Source: a virus. Taken from it: a stretch of DNA of 32,036 bases. The stretch is from positions 1 to 32,036 of IMG/VR virus record IMGVR_UViG_3300004463_000307. The stretch is one strand, 5' to 3'. The notes under the pieces were generated by a model that made no database searches, was not told where the DNA came from, and saw only the letters and a program-made list of their open reading frames with translations. The position numbers and the translations under genes are program-made. Below are positions 26,098 through 32,036 of the stretch, in pieces; positions within the stretch are counted from its first letter, which is position 1; each line of letters begins with the position of its first letter.

Positions 26098-26409
26098 CTA
26101 TTGTCCGCTAGCGAGTTCTTTCTTGATCATATCATTGAAAGCCGCTTGAACATCAACTGGCTGGTCGTCAAGTAAATCTTTAATGTTCGATTCGTGACCG
26201 ACAGGTTGTACAAATTTGTACAGCTCGCCCATAGCTTCGTCGCTCATTTCGGTTTGCTTATCTGTGTCGGTTTCTTTGTCAAGTCCTGCGAACTTTTTAG
26301 CTACTTCACGCATTTCACGTACTGTAGGTTTGCGGAACTCGAATTCTTTGTCACCAATAGTGAAAGTAAATTTGCTTTCAAGGCTACCAGTTAAATCATA
26401 TTTTGCCAT
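26098..26409 (-). CDS. tail assembly chaperone-like protein (first), 103 aa
   Basis: Beta-rich start (YDLTGSLESKFTFTIGDKEF), then FRKPTVREMREVAKKFAGL and an acidic helical second half, as in chaperones that coat the tape measure. AAGGAG lies 8-9 nt before the ATG. Located between the tube protein and the second chaperone ORF. Confidence 0.75.
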   Translation of the reverse strand: MAKYDLTGSLESKFTFTIGDKEFEFRKPTVREMREVAKKFAGLDKETDTDKQTEMSDEAMGELYKFVQPVGHESNIKDLLDDQPVDVQAAFNDMIKKELASGQ

Positions 26410-26446
26410 TTTATAAACTCCTTGGGTTTTATTTATTTAGTATCGA

Positions 26447-26905
26447 TTAAGATACTGATGGGGCTGCTGCGAACTGAACAAGTGGGTCACCTGCAAGTGG
26501 TTCACCTACGAACATGATAGCTACGGTACGAAGACCGTCACCAATGTCGATGGAATCAACCTGTGTGCGAGCACGGTTCAAACGTAGCATTTGTGCACCT
26601 GAGCCACATGATGTGATCTCAAGATCGTTGTATTCTTCAATAACGTCGCATGATGCTGCTGCAATATCTACTGTACCGTCAGCACTGTTGTAGTACTGTG
26701 GAAGAAGAGTAGCAAGCGTAGCAACGTCGTTATCAAGAACGGTCAGTGTTACCGACATACCCATACCTGTTTGTACGGTGAAGCGGTTTCCATCAAGAGT
26801 AGTAGTGTCAGATGTGTCAACACTGTAGTCTACTGAAATTTCAGAGACGTTGTTGATTTGCTGGGTACCCCACTTGAAGTTGAATGGACCTTTTACTAAT
26901 GCCAT
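26447..26905 (-). CDS. major tail (tube) protein
   Basis: A 152-residue beta-rich protein starting MALVKGPFNFKWGTQQINNV, with the Gly/Thr/Ser-rich strands and DTTTLDGNRF loop common to siphovirus tube proteins. Position between tail terminator and chaperones agrees. Two Cys residues (CDVIEEY and TSCGSG) could form a disulfide. AAAGGA before the ATG. Confidence 0.85.
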   Translation of the reverse strand: MALVKGPFNFKWGTQQINNVSEISVDYSVDTSDTTTLDGNRFTVQTGMGMSVTLTVLDNDVATLATLLPQYYNSADGTVDIAAASCDVIEEYNDLEITSCGSGAQMLRLNRARTQVDSIDIGDGLRTVAIMFVGEPLAGDPLVQFAAAPSVS

Positions 26906-26916
26906 TGTATTATCCT

Positions 26917-27336
26917 TTAACTTATTTGTGTGTTTTGTTTAAATAGTCGGATTTGTGCCTGTAAAAGCCCGATCCGTCTGTTTTCGTTTTCGAGGTCTAT
27001 GTCCTGTGCGAACTGTGTAGCCCTTGAGTATATTGTATCAAATCCCTCTAAGGTTACGCATGTATCACAGTTTAAGACCTGTTCTAGACTGTAGAGTTGC
27101 TGTTCGATCTCCTTCCCTGCCAGTGAGCGACGATATACGTTAAAGGTATAAACCTTTATCATTCCGCCGTCGGCAGTTACCACATCAGGTGAGCCACCAG
27201 AGACTACCACGAGCCACGCTTCATCAGGAGCTTCTAGAGGCATCATACCGAGGTACAGGTCTTCACCGAATGTACCGATATTCTTGCTCTCAAGAAACTT
27301 TATAAAAGATTCTCCTACTGTATACGTGTCCATCAT
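26917..27336 (-). CDS. tail terminator-like protein, 139 aa
   Basis: Sized and placed like the tail terminator (minor capsid 3-type): directly before the tube protein and after a gp10-like gene. The sequence (SFIKFLESKNIGTFGEDLYL, IKVYTFNVYRRSLAGKEIE) shows the helix-strand-strand plan of that family. Two Cys lie in NCDTCV. The ATG overlaps the preceding stop. Confidence 0.75.
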   Translation of the reverse strand: MMDTYTVGESFIKFLESKNIGTFGEDLYLGMMPLEAPDEAWLVVVSGGSPDVVTADGGMIKVYTFNVYRRSLAGKEIEQQLYSLEQVLNCDTCVTLEGFDTIYSRATQFAQDIDLENENRRIGLLQAQIRLFKQNTQIS

Positions 27337-27716
27337 TTGATCCCCATTTCTGGATGTTTAGCCTTAAAGTCCGCCATAAAAATCGCTCTAGTCTCGTTCA
27401 GAGCCATCTGCCCGAAACCTCGTCCAGTGCCAGGCTTGGTGTAGTTCTTGTAAACTCTACCATTGCTCTGACCAGCTTCCTGTGCTGCTGCATAAGGTGC
27501 AAGCCACTGTACAGTCGCTGTGTTACCTAATAGCTGGTAGCGTACAGATCGTCTAAGACGATTCGTTTTAGCTGGTACTCGGTTCTGAACCCTGACAACT
27601 CTTCTATAAGTGTTAAGGAATTCCTGCGGAAGCAAATGTCCAGTTGAGATAATGAGTCTGCCGTTTTCACCTAGGTGATTTTCGGCAAAGTCTACTGTCG
27701 CACTAAGACTGATCAT
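27333..27716 (-). CDS. head-tail connector protein, gp10/minor capsid 2-like
   Basis: Carries the motif sequence RVPAKTNRLRRSVRYQLLG, then TATVQWLAPYAAAQEAGQ, characteristic of the HK97 gp10-like neck proteins (T-x-x-L-R-x-S and Y-A-x-x-x-E-x-G). Adjacent to the head closure and tail terminator genes in the canonical order. Confidence 0.85.
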   Translation of the reverse strand: MISLSATVDFAENHLGENGRLIISTGHLLPQEFLNTYRRVVRVQNRVPAKTNRLRRSVRYQLLGNTATVQWLAPYAAAQEAGQSNGRVYKNYTKPGTGRGFGQMALNETRAIFMADFKAKHPEMGIK

Positions 27717-28059
27717 ATGCTATCCCCGCTACTTTCTCTAGTCGGCAATAAACGTTATCTATTGCGTTGTTGAGTAACTTACGTTCTGCTACGTTAGCAT
27801 TTGAGATTCTGTACCATTGAGTTTTGTACTGAAGGTACTTGCCCTCTAGTTCGTCTTTCTCTGCTAGGTCGGCGACAGTGGCGTTAGATGGTAACAGGTA
27901 AACTGCTGCATCTGAGGTTTCACCCTCTGCGTTATCTGTACGAGTGATTCCAGCTCTCTTAATAAAGGCGGCAGGAATATCGGCGAGAAAAGTAACTGTT
28001 CTGTCTCCATACCCGTCTGGGCTGGTAGTAGCTAGTTTTACAGTATCTGGATATTTCAT
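27703..28059 (-). CDS. head closure (stopper)-like protein, 118 aa
   Basis: A beta-rich protein (MKYPDTVKLATTSPDGYGDR at its start) with KYLQYKTQWYRISNAN, like stopper or minor capsid 1 proteins in which a strand-turn-strand plugs the neck. Order relative to neighbours supports this. Its end overlaps the next ATG by 14 nt. Confidence 0.72.
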   Translation of the reverse strand: MKYPDTVKLATTSPDGYGDRTVTFLADIPAAFIKRAGITRTDNAEGETSDAAVYLLPSNATVADLAEKDELEGKYLQYKTQWYRISNANVAERKLLNNAIDNVYCRLEKVAGIAYDQS

Positions 28060-28817
28060 CTTACCAGCTTCCTGAACGCACCAGGACCAGCGTACTTCTC
28101 AATGATCTTGCGAGCTTCGAGTTGTCCTTGTGGTGCTGCTTCGTCAGGTGTCTTGCCTGTAGAGGCACGAGAGTAGCTGTGTGAGTCAATAGATTCTGAG
28201 CGTATGTTACCCATGACAGAGTAGTTGACATCTGAGTAGTAGGCCACCATATCTGCGAGTAGGTCTGCCAGATCGGGGTATCGGTTTGCGTCGCAAACGT
28301 TTACGTAATCGGCATCTACTGCAAGCATGAGGTTCTGTCGGTCTGTCCACAGAAGCGAGTTCCACCATGTCCATGTGTACCAAGTCGAGTAGCGAGTAAT
28401 CGCTGTAACAAGACCTGCACTGTTTAGGTATGGTGCTGCGTTCTCTAGGTCGTGTACTGTGATAAATTCATCACGGTTGACTGGAAGAACGATCTTCGCT
28501 CTGTAAACCTGCTTTGCTGGGTTGATTCTAATGTGCTTATCTAACTCGTCAAAGTTAAATACTTGGTATGTGCCAGATTGCTCGTCTGCGGGTAACAGAT
28601 TGTCAATCGCTTCTTCGCTTACTGGCAGGGAAGGAAACGGTGCTAGACCGTCGAATCGAACTCTCCCAAGTTCAGTCCATTTTTGTTGTTTCGATAGGGA
28701 GTAACCAAGCAGACTACCAAGTTTGACCTCTGCTTTACGCAATGCCGCTTTTACACGGGGCTCATCAGCCTGTGAGACTGTGAGACCTGTCAATTCCTGA
28801 TATTCTGCTATGGTCAT
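28056..28817 (-). CDS. head-tail adaptor (gp6-like) protein, 253 aa
   Basis: Starts with TIAEYQELTGLTVSQADEPR, the helical opening common to gp6-like adaptors, and includes the AELKLGSLLGY-like helix (KAEVKLGSLLGY). It is longer than the usual 100-150 residues: the middle holds an added aromatic-rich domain (YSTWYTWTWWNSLLW). Directly follows the capsid gene. Confidence 0.75.
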   Translation of the reverse strand: MTIAEYQELTGLTVSQADEPRVKAALRKAEVKLGSLLGYSLSKQQKWTELGRVRFDGLAPFPSLPVSEEAIDNLLPADEQSGTYQVFNFDELDKHIRINPAKQVYRAKIVLPVNRDEFITVHDLENAAPYLNSAGLVTAITRYSTWYTWTWWNSLLWTDRQNLMLAVDADYVNVCDANRYPDLADLLADMVAYYSDVNYSVMGNIRSESIDSHSYSRASTGKTPDEAAPQGQLEARKIIEKYAGPGAFRKLVR

Positions 28818-28859
28818 TATTCCCTACCTATTTGTTTGTTTTAAAGTATTGTATCTAGA

Positions 28860-31160
28860 TTAAGATACAGCTGTAGCAGCGATAGATGAAACTACAGATG
28901 GGTCTTTGATGACACCACCACGGAAGAATGATCCACGGAGTACAACTTCGTTACGCTGGTAAGCAGAGTAAACAGTACCGTCAATCTCGTAAGATGCAGA
29001 ACCGTCAACGTCGTACTTCAGACCACCGCTTGAGCGACCTGTGAATGAACGTAGGTCAGCGTAGAATACGGCTTGGTCAATAACAACGTTTTGTCCCTGT
29101 ACAACAAATGTCTTTGTGTCAGCAGAGTTTAGGGTAGGAAGTAGGTCGTTTGGAACAACTACGAAAGGTGTACCAAGAACAGATCCCTGTCCGATTTCGA
29201 TCAACAGTGATTCCTGGTTAGCGTCGATAGCTGCACCCTTAATCATTGCAAGTGACTTAGCGTTCATGATCAATGAACCAACAGTTGTAACGTCTGACAT
29301 TTCAGCTACGGCTTGTGCAAATTGGATGATACCATTGCTAATGTCGTAAGTTGTCTTGTTGCCAGTTGCGTTAACGGCCTGTTGTAGACGAGCGATAACG
29401 AGCTGGGCACGCTTACGGTCGTAGTCGTTACGGTAACCTTCAGCTACGTCGGCAAGGATGTCGGCAGCAGCGAACTTGATTACGTTGATAGAGATAGGCG
29501 TTACAGCAGCCATTTCTTCCATCTTATCGGTGTTAGGACCGTAAGTTGGGATTGAGATTGGCTTCAAACGATTATCAGTCGTGTCAGGTGATGGAACGTC
29601 TCCAAGGGCACCGATTGCAACAGGTTGCATGTCGATGTCAGAAGTACGGCTCAACCAGCTGAACTCTAGGCTGTTAGTTTCACGCCATTGTGTAGCGTCA
29701 ACTAGACCCTGGTAGTTAGTACGGATACCAACAACTTGGTTGTAAAGTTCTGGAGCGATAACGAAGTTACCAAGATCTTCAAGAGTCATGGCAGCGTTTA
29801 CGATTTTAGCGTCCTTAAGAGCCTGTAGGTTACGGGTGTTAATTTCGCTAAGAACCTTACGGCCTTCAACGCTTCCCATACGTTCTACAGCTACAGCAGC
29901 GTTAAGCTGCTTTGCGAAGATTTCGTCTGAGCTAAGACCGTCGTATGCGTTCTTAACTTCTTCTTCTTCTTCCTTAACGTATGCAGGAGCTTGTGCCTGG
30001 GTGTCAAGGGCGTTTTGAGCAAGTTCTTTAGTAGCAGCAAGTTCATCTTTCAAAGATGCAACTTCTGACTTAAGAGCATTTGCTACAATTTCTGCGATTT
30101 GTTCAGCAGTCATTTCTAATGTTTCCTCATTTTTATTTGTTTTGTTTTCAACTTCTTCTTCAGGAGCTTCTTCGACAGGTTCAACCACTGGGGCTTCTTC
30201 TGACTTAGGTGCTTCTTCCGCTTTAGTCTCTGGGTTAACAACTTCTTCAAGCTGTTCTTTTACTTCAGGTGCTTTTTCTTTAGCTTCAGTCGTTTCGACT
30301 TCTTGCTTAAGTTCTTCACCGTCAGCAGGTTGTGGAGCCGCTGTACCGCTTGTATCACGGACTACTGCTTCACTTTCTACCTTGACCTCAGTTTCAGCAG
30401 GTGCTTCAACTTCTTTCTCAGTAGTTTCTTCTACTTTGGTTTCTTCAACTACAGGTGTAGCTTCTTCAACCTTTTCGGTTTCAACCGCTTCTGTTTCTTT
30501 TACTTCTTCAACTTCAGTTGGTTCAGTTACAGGAGTTTCCTCTTTAACAGGAGCGTCATTTTTCTGTTTTGTCATGCTTTCTTCCTCAACGGCTTCCGAC
30601 TTAACAAATTTTACATTGCTAAGAATGGTTTCTTCGATACCAGAGGTATCTAGTCCGTCTTGTTGAGAGCGTTCAAGTGAATTGTGAACTATCTCGTTAA
30701 ATTGGTTTAGTTTAGCGTTGTAATTATTAGGTACAACTACCTGTGATAGACCAACAAGTTCGTGTGCGTAGTAAGTTCTATCCTCTTCGTTAGGCCATGG
30801 TCCAATAGTTTCGATTGAGAAACTGTTAGAGAATCCACCAACCAATAGGTCATATGCTAAACGAGCGTAAGGATTTTCCTTAACTGCGTATTTGATTCCT
30901 TGTATAGCAACGCGATTACCCTCTTTGATCACGCCTTGGACTTTTCCAATTAGTGTTCCGAGTGAGTCTTTATGATCGCCTGTCAACTGTCCGCCGTATT
31001 GGGATACGTCTAATGAGTTGATGTCGTAGCGAGTACCACTTCGCATTACTGAGTCGTCAGTAATAGTTAGACCGTTAGGGAAAGAAATTACTCCTTCGCC
31101 CTCGTCTACAAAGCTTCCGTTAGAAACCGAGATTTGTAATTGGTTTTGTGTTTTTGCCAT
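28860..31160 (-). CDS. fused prohead protease, scaffold-like linker and HK97-type major capsid protein
   Basis: Residues 1-170 form an S78-type prohead protease, with His63 in GDHKDSLGTLIGKV and the Ser strand GGFSNSFSIETIG (111-115). A roughly 150-residue Glu/Val/Thr-rich region (about 195-345) follows, then a coiled-coil delta-like segment (about 350-400), then the HK97 capsid fold from about residue 440 (LEDLGNFVIAPELYNQVVGI, TSLEFSWLSR-type A-domain residues). Two internal in-frame ATGs at 30575 and 30113 each have GAGGAA in front, so scaffold-capsid and capsid-only products are likely. The full-length start has only a weak AGAGAAAG site, which would keep protease copies low. Confidence 0.92.
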   Translation of the reverse strand: MAKTQNQLQISVSNGSFVDEGEGVISFPNGLTITDDSVMRSGTRYDINSLDVSQYGGQLTGDHKDSLGTLIGKVQGVIKEGNRVAIQGIKYAVKENPYARLAYDLLVGGFSNSFSIETIGPWPNEEDRTYYAHELVGLSQVVVPNNYNAKLNQFNEIVHNSLERSQQDGLDTSGIEETILSNVKFVKSEAVEEESMTKQKNDAPVKEETPVTEPTEVEEVKETEAVETEKVEEATPVVEETKVEETTEKEVEAPAETEVKVESEAVVRDTSGTAAPQPADGEELKQEVETTEAKEKAPEVKEQLEEVVNPETKAEEAPKSEEAPVVEPVEEAPEEEVENKTNKNEETLEMTAEQIAEIVANALKSEVASLKDELAATKELAQNALDTQAQAPAYVKEEEEEVKNAYDGLSSDEIFAKQLNAAVAVERMGSVEGRKVLSEINTRNLQALKDAKIVNAAMTLEDLGNFVIAPELYNQVVGIRTNYQGLVDATQWRETNSLEFSWLSRTSDIDMQPVAIGALGDVPSPDTTDNRLKPISIPTYGPNTDKMEEMAAVTPISINVIKFAAADILADVAEGYRNDYDRKRAQLVIARLQQAVNATGNKTTYDISNGIIQFAQAVAEMSDVTTVGSLIMNAKSLAMIKGAAIDANQESLLIEIGQGSVLGTPFVVVPNDLLPTLNSADTKTFVVQGQNVVIDQAVFYADLRSFTGRSSGGLKYDVDGSASYEIDGTVYSAYQRNEVVLRGSFFRGGVIKDPSVVSSIAATAVS
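30111..30128 (-). promoter_or_regulatory. internal start site for capsid-only product
   Basis: GAGGAAA (30122-30128) followed by an in-frame ATG at 30113, opening MTAEQIAEIVANALKSEVAS, the start of the coiled-coil delta-like segment. The product would be 417 residues, close to a normal HK97-type capsid precursor. Confidence 0.6.
30573..30587 (-). promoter_or_regulatory. internal start site for scaffold-capsid product
   Basis: GAGGAAG (30581-30587) and, 5 nt on, an in-frame ATG (30575) opening MTKQKNDAPVKEETPV, exactly at the boundary between protease and acidic linker. Confidence 0.6.
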
Positions 31161-31269
31161 TTACTTTCTCTCTTTTATTGTTTCTGTTTAAGGTGCAGTC
31201 TTTTTGTTTTGTTTTGAAAAGTAATCATATCTCGGAGCTTTCTCTAGCCTCTGGATACCTTCACTACTT

Positions 31270-31275
31270 ATTATA
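31270..31275 (-). promoter_or_regulatory. -10 TATAAT upstream of the capsid gene
   Basis: TATAAT at 31270-31275, with a second TATAAT at 31280-31285. They give a capsid mRNA leader of about 100 nt, A-rich near its 3' end. No clear -35. The leader region 31161-31269 shows no other feature I can support. Confidence 0.55.
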
Positions 31276-31280
31276 ACATA

Positions 31281-31505
31281 TTATACAACAGGTTTAATGT
31301 TGACGTAGGTGTTAACTACGCCGTTATCGTCACAGTCAAAGTTAAATGACAGTCTGCACTTACGACAACGTGCTTCTCCGCCCGATTGAGGCCTGACTCG
31401 AACACACAGTGAATTGCATCGGTAAAGCTTACCATCAGTCTTTGAAAGACGTTCAAATGGGCATCTTACGGGGAATATATTTTTCTTTTTGTCTTCTGAG
31501 TCCAT
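31281..31505 (-). CDS. Com-like zinc-ribbon protein, 74 aa
   Basis: Cysteines are grouped as CPF, RCNSLC and CRKC (about residues 15, 30, 34, 47 and 50), followed by LSFNFDCDD. The RCNSLC...RCRKCRLSFNF layout resembles Com-type zinc ribbons such as the translational activator of phage Mu, and other phage zinc knuckles. It lies just upstream of the capsid gene with its own promoter. A role in regulating translation or in packaging is possible but not shown. Confidence 0.75.
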   Translation of the reverse strand: MDSEDKKKNIFPVRCPFERLSKTDGKLYRCNSLCVRVRPQSGGEARCRKCRLSFNFDCDDNGVVNTYVNIKPVV

Positions 31506-31539
31506 AATCTCTCTTTGGATTTAATGTTATCTAATACTA

Positions 31540-31545
31540 ATTATA
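31540..31545 (-). promoter_or_regulatory. -10 TATAAT for the zinc-ribbon gene
   Basis: TATAAT followed by TAGTA, with a leader of about 30 nt containing AGAGAG before the ATG at 31505. No strong -35. Confidence 0.6.
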
Positions 31546-31564
31546 CAATATCGGCGGAAAAAGG

Positions 31565-31570
31565 TATAAT
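31565..31570 (+). promoter_or_regulatory. -10 TATAAT for the 44-aa membrane peptide
   Basis: TATAAT at 31565-31570, 9 nt before the ATG at 31580; transcript leader would be only a few bases. Divergent from the minus-strand -10 at 31540-31545. Confidence 0.5.
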
Positions 31571-31579
31571 ATAAGGTAT

Positions 31580-31714
31580 ATGAATAGTAACTGGCACTGG
31601 GGCTGGACACTACTATGGATTATAGATTTAGTGATTCTCGCCCTCCTTTTTATAGATTACGGTAAGCCGCTTATAGAAGTTTTTATATTTCTAACTGGCG
31701 GCGACCGTTATTGA
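31580..31714 (+). CDS. membrane peptide, 44 aa, on the opposite strand within the structural region
   Basis: MNSNWHWGWTLLWIIDLVIL continues ALLFIDYGKPLIEVFIFL and a polar end. The first helix is Trp-rich; a second short hydrophobic stretch follows. It is the only plus-strand gene in this part of the window and has its own -10. It converges with the gene at 31708 with 7-nt overlap. Function unknown. Confidence 0.6.
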   Translation: MNSNWHWGWTLLWIIDLVILALLFIDYGKPLIEVFIFLTGGDRY

Positions 31715-32036
31715 CGAGCTAATATCCAGTTACCATTGACGAGTACGTAGATTGGCTTGACTACCCACACACCGTTAACCTTGATCTTGACCGTACCGTA
31801 TACCCACTGACCGTCTACGAGTACCTTCTTGTTGCCACGTTCTGCGAATAGGTAAGCGTCTGTTGTGTGAGCTACACCGATAGTGTCGCCGAGGACTGCA
31901 CTTGTTGAGTGGCTTACGATCTGACCACGCTTCTTGTTTGCGTCGGTGCTGTGTGCTACAGCGGTCTTCTTTCTCAAGAATGAATCAGTCGAGTGAGCTA
32001 GAGCCCAACGCTGCTTCAATGACGCATCAGTTACGT
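31708..32036 (-). CDS. 3' end of a repeat-containing structural protein (partial)
   Basis: The frame is open to the window edge; a TTG at 32019 is in frame but not needed as a start. The visible part has four to five tandem units of about 15-17 residues built on A-H-S/T-T-D (VTDASLKQRW, AHSTDSFLRKKTAV, AHSTDANKKRGQI, SHSTSAVLGDTIGV, AHTTDAYLF), then two to three Val/Asn-Gly-x-Trp units (LVDGQWVYG, KVNGVWVVKP, LVNGNWILA). Such repeats occur in tail fibre or surface proteins of phages, with the Trp units perhaps binding glycans. It lies upstream of the zinc-ribbon and capsid genes. Confidence 0.7.
   Translation of the reverse strand, partial: VTDASLKQRWALAHSTDSFLRKKTAVAHSTDANKKRGQIVSHSTSAVLGDTIGVAHTTDAYLFAERGNKKVLVDGQWVYGTVKIKVNGVWVVKPIYVLVNGNWILARQ

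Noticed and set aside
26080-26130. Programmed frameshift joining the two tail assembly chaperone ORFs
   Set aside because: No canonical slippery heptamer near the end of the first ORF, and a TAG in the frame of the second ORF shortly upstream blocks a simple -1 shift. Separate starts are more likely.
30142-30666. Serine-rich plus-strand ORF opposite the capsid gene
   Set aside because: It is the antisense shadow of the Glu/Val/Thr-rich linker in the capsid fusion, whose codon bias makes a long Ser/Thr frame on the other strand.
31173-31235. 17-codon ORF in the capsid mRNA leader (MITFQNKTKRLHLKQKQ)
   Set aside because: Weak start context and an A-rich leader that gives such frames by chance; nothing links it to regulation.
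1-32036. Alternative genetic code with a reassigned stop codon
   Set aside because: Structural genes and the reductase are intact with standard stops, and TAA, TAG and TGA all end genes at sensible overlaps. No suppressor tRNA anticodon is present.
1-32036. CRISPR array, insertion sequence, integrase or attachment site
   Set aside because: No regularly spaced direct repeats, transposase or recombinase motifs were seen. The repeating segments are tRNA T-arms.

Overview
The window is part of the genome of a tailed double-stranded DNA phage of siphovirus type. The evidence is an HK97-type capsid gene fused to its prohead protease, a run of head-tail connector genes, a tube protein, a tape-measure gene of about 1050 codons and a lysis cassette. 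The host is not determined. A lysin with CHAP and GH25 domains, a holin of a type common in phages of Gram-positive bacteria, a cobalamin-dependent ribonucleotide reductase with NrdH, and many start codons placed directly at promoters (leaderless mRNAs) together fit an actinobacterial or other Gram-positive host; this is inference. No integrase, terminase, portal or polymerase gene lies in the window.

Layout. 1-367: end of a membrane-anchored plus-strand gene meeting a small minus-strand gene. 388-3008: first minus-strand RNA region, with 17 tRNA genes, two small protein genes, a compact structured spacer (1030-1116) and a roughly 300-nt structured RNA of unknown family (1926-2240). 3155-9496: plus-strand early region, with a PD-(D/E)XK nuclease, DEDDh exonuclease, winged-helix protein, RNase H-fold protein, SSB-like protein, SPFH (stomatin/prohibitin) protein and many short overlapping genes, ending in a bidirectional terminator. 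9495-11434: minus strand, two small genes and the second RNA array: 12 tRNAs, one aberrant tRNA-like gene and a miniature RNase P RNA (10879-11108). 11495-12176: minus-strand membrane peptide and a family 2 glycosyltransferase. 12202-14241: second plus-strand early operon. 14262-22191: minus strand, with vWA protein, class II ribonucleotide reductase and NrdH, GlsB-like protein, holin, endolysin, papain-like protease and membrane proteins. 22222-32036: minus-strand tail and head structural genes, read in the order capsid, connectors, tube, chaperones, tape measure.

The central point is the translation kit. The tRNAs cover all 20 amino acids, every clear one carries its own CCA end, and each four-codon family except Arg has a single U34 anticodon (Leu CUN, Val, Ser UCN, Pro, Thr, Ala, Gly), as in mycoplasmas and mitochondria. 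Separate Ile(GAT), Ile(TAT), initiator-like Met and elongator-like Met are present. Nearly every codon could therefore be read by phage tRNAs. The RNase P RNA inside the array, about 230 nt against the usual 350-400 nt, could provide the ribozyme that matures their 5' ends.

A second recurring pattern is promoter style. Many transcripts start from a -10 of the form TATAAT, often extended by TG and followed by TAGA. In a subset the ATG begins 6-8 nt after the -10, so the message would start at or next to its own start codon. Three such promoter plus mini-gene units are closed by a terminator placed just upstream of a tRNA or ncRNA block, which would make expression of the RNA arrays depend on read-through.
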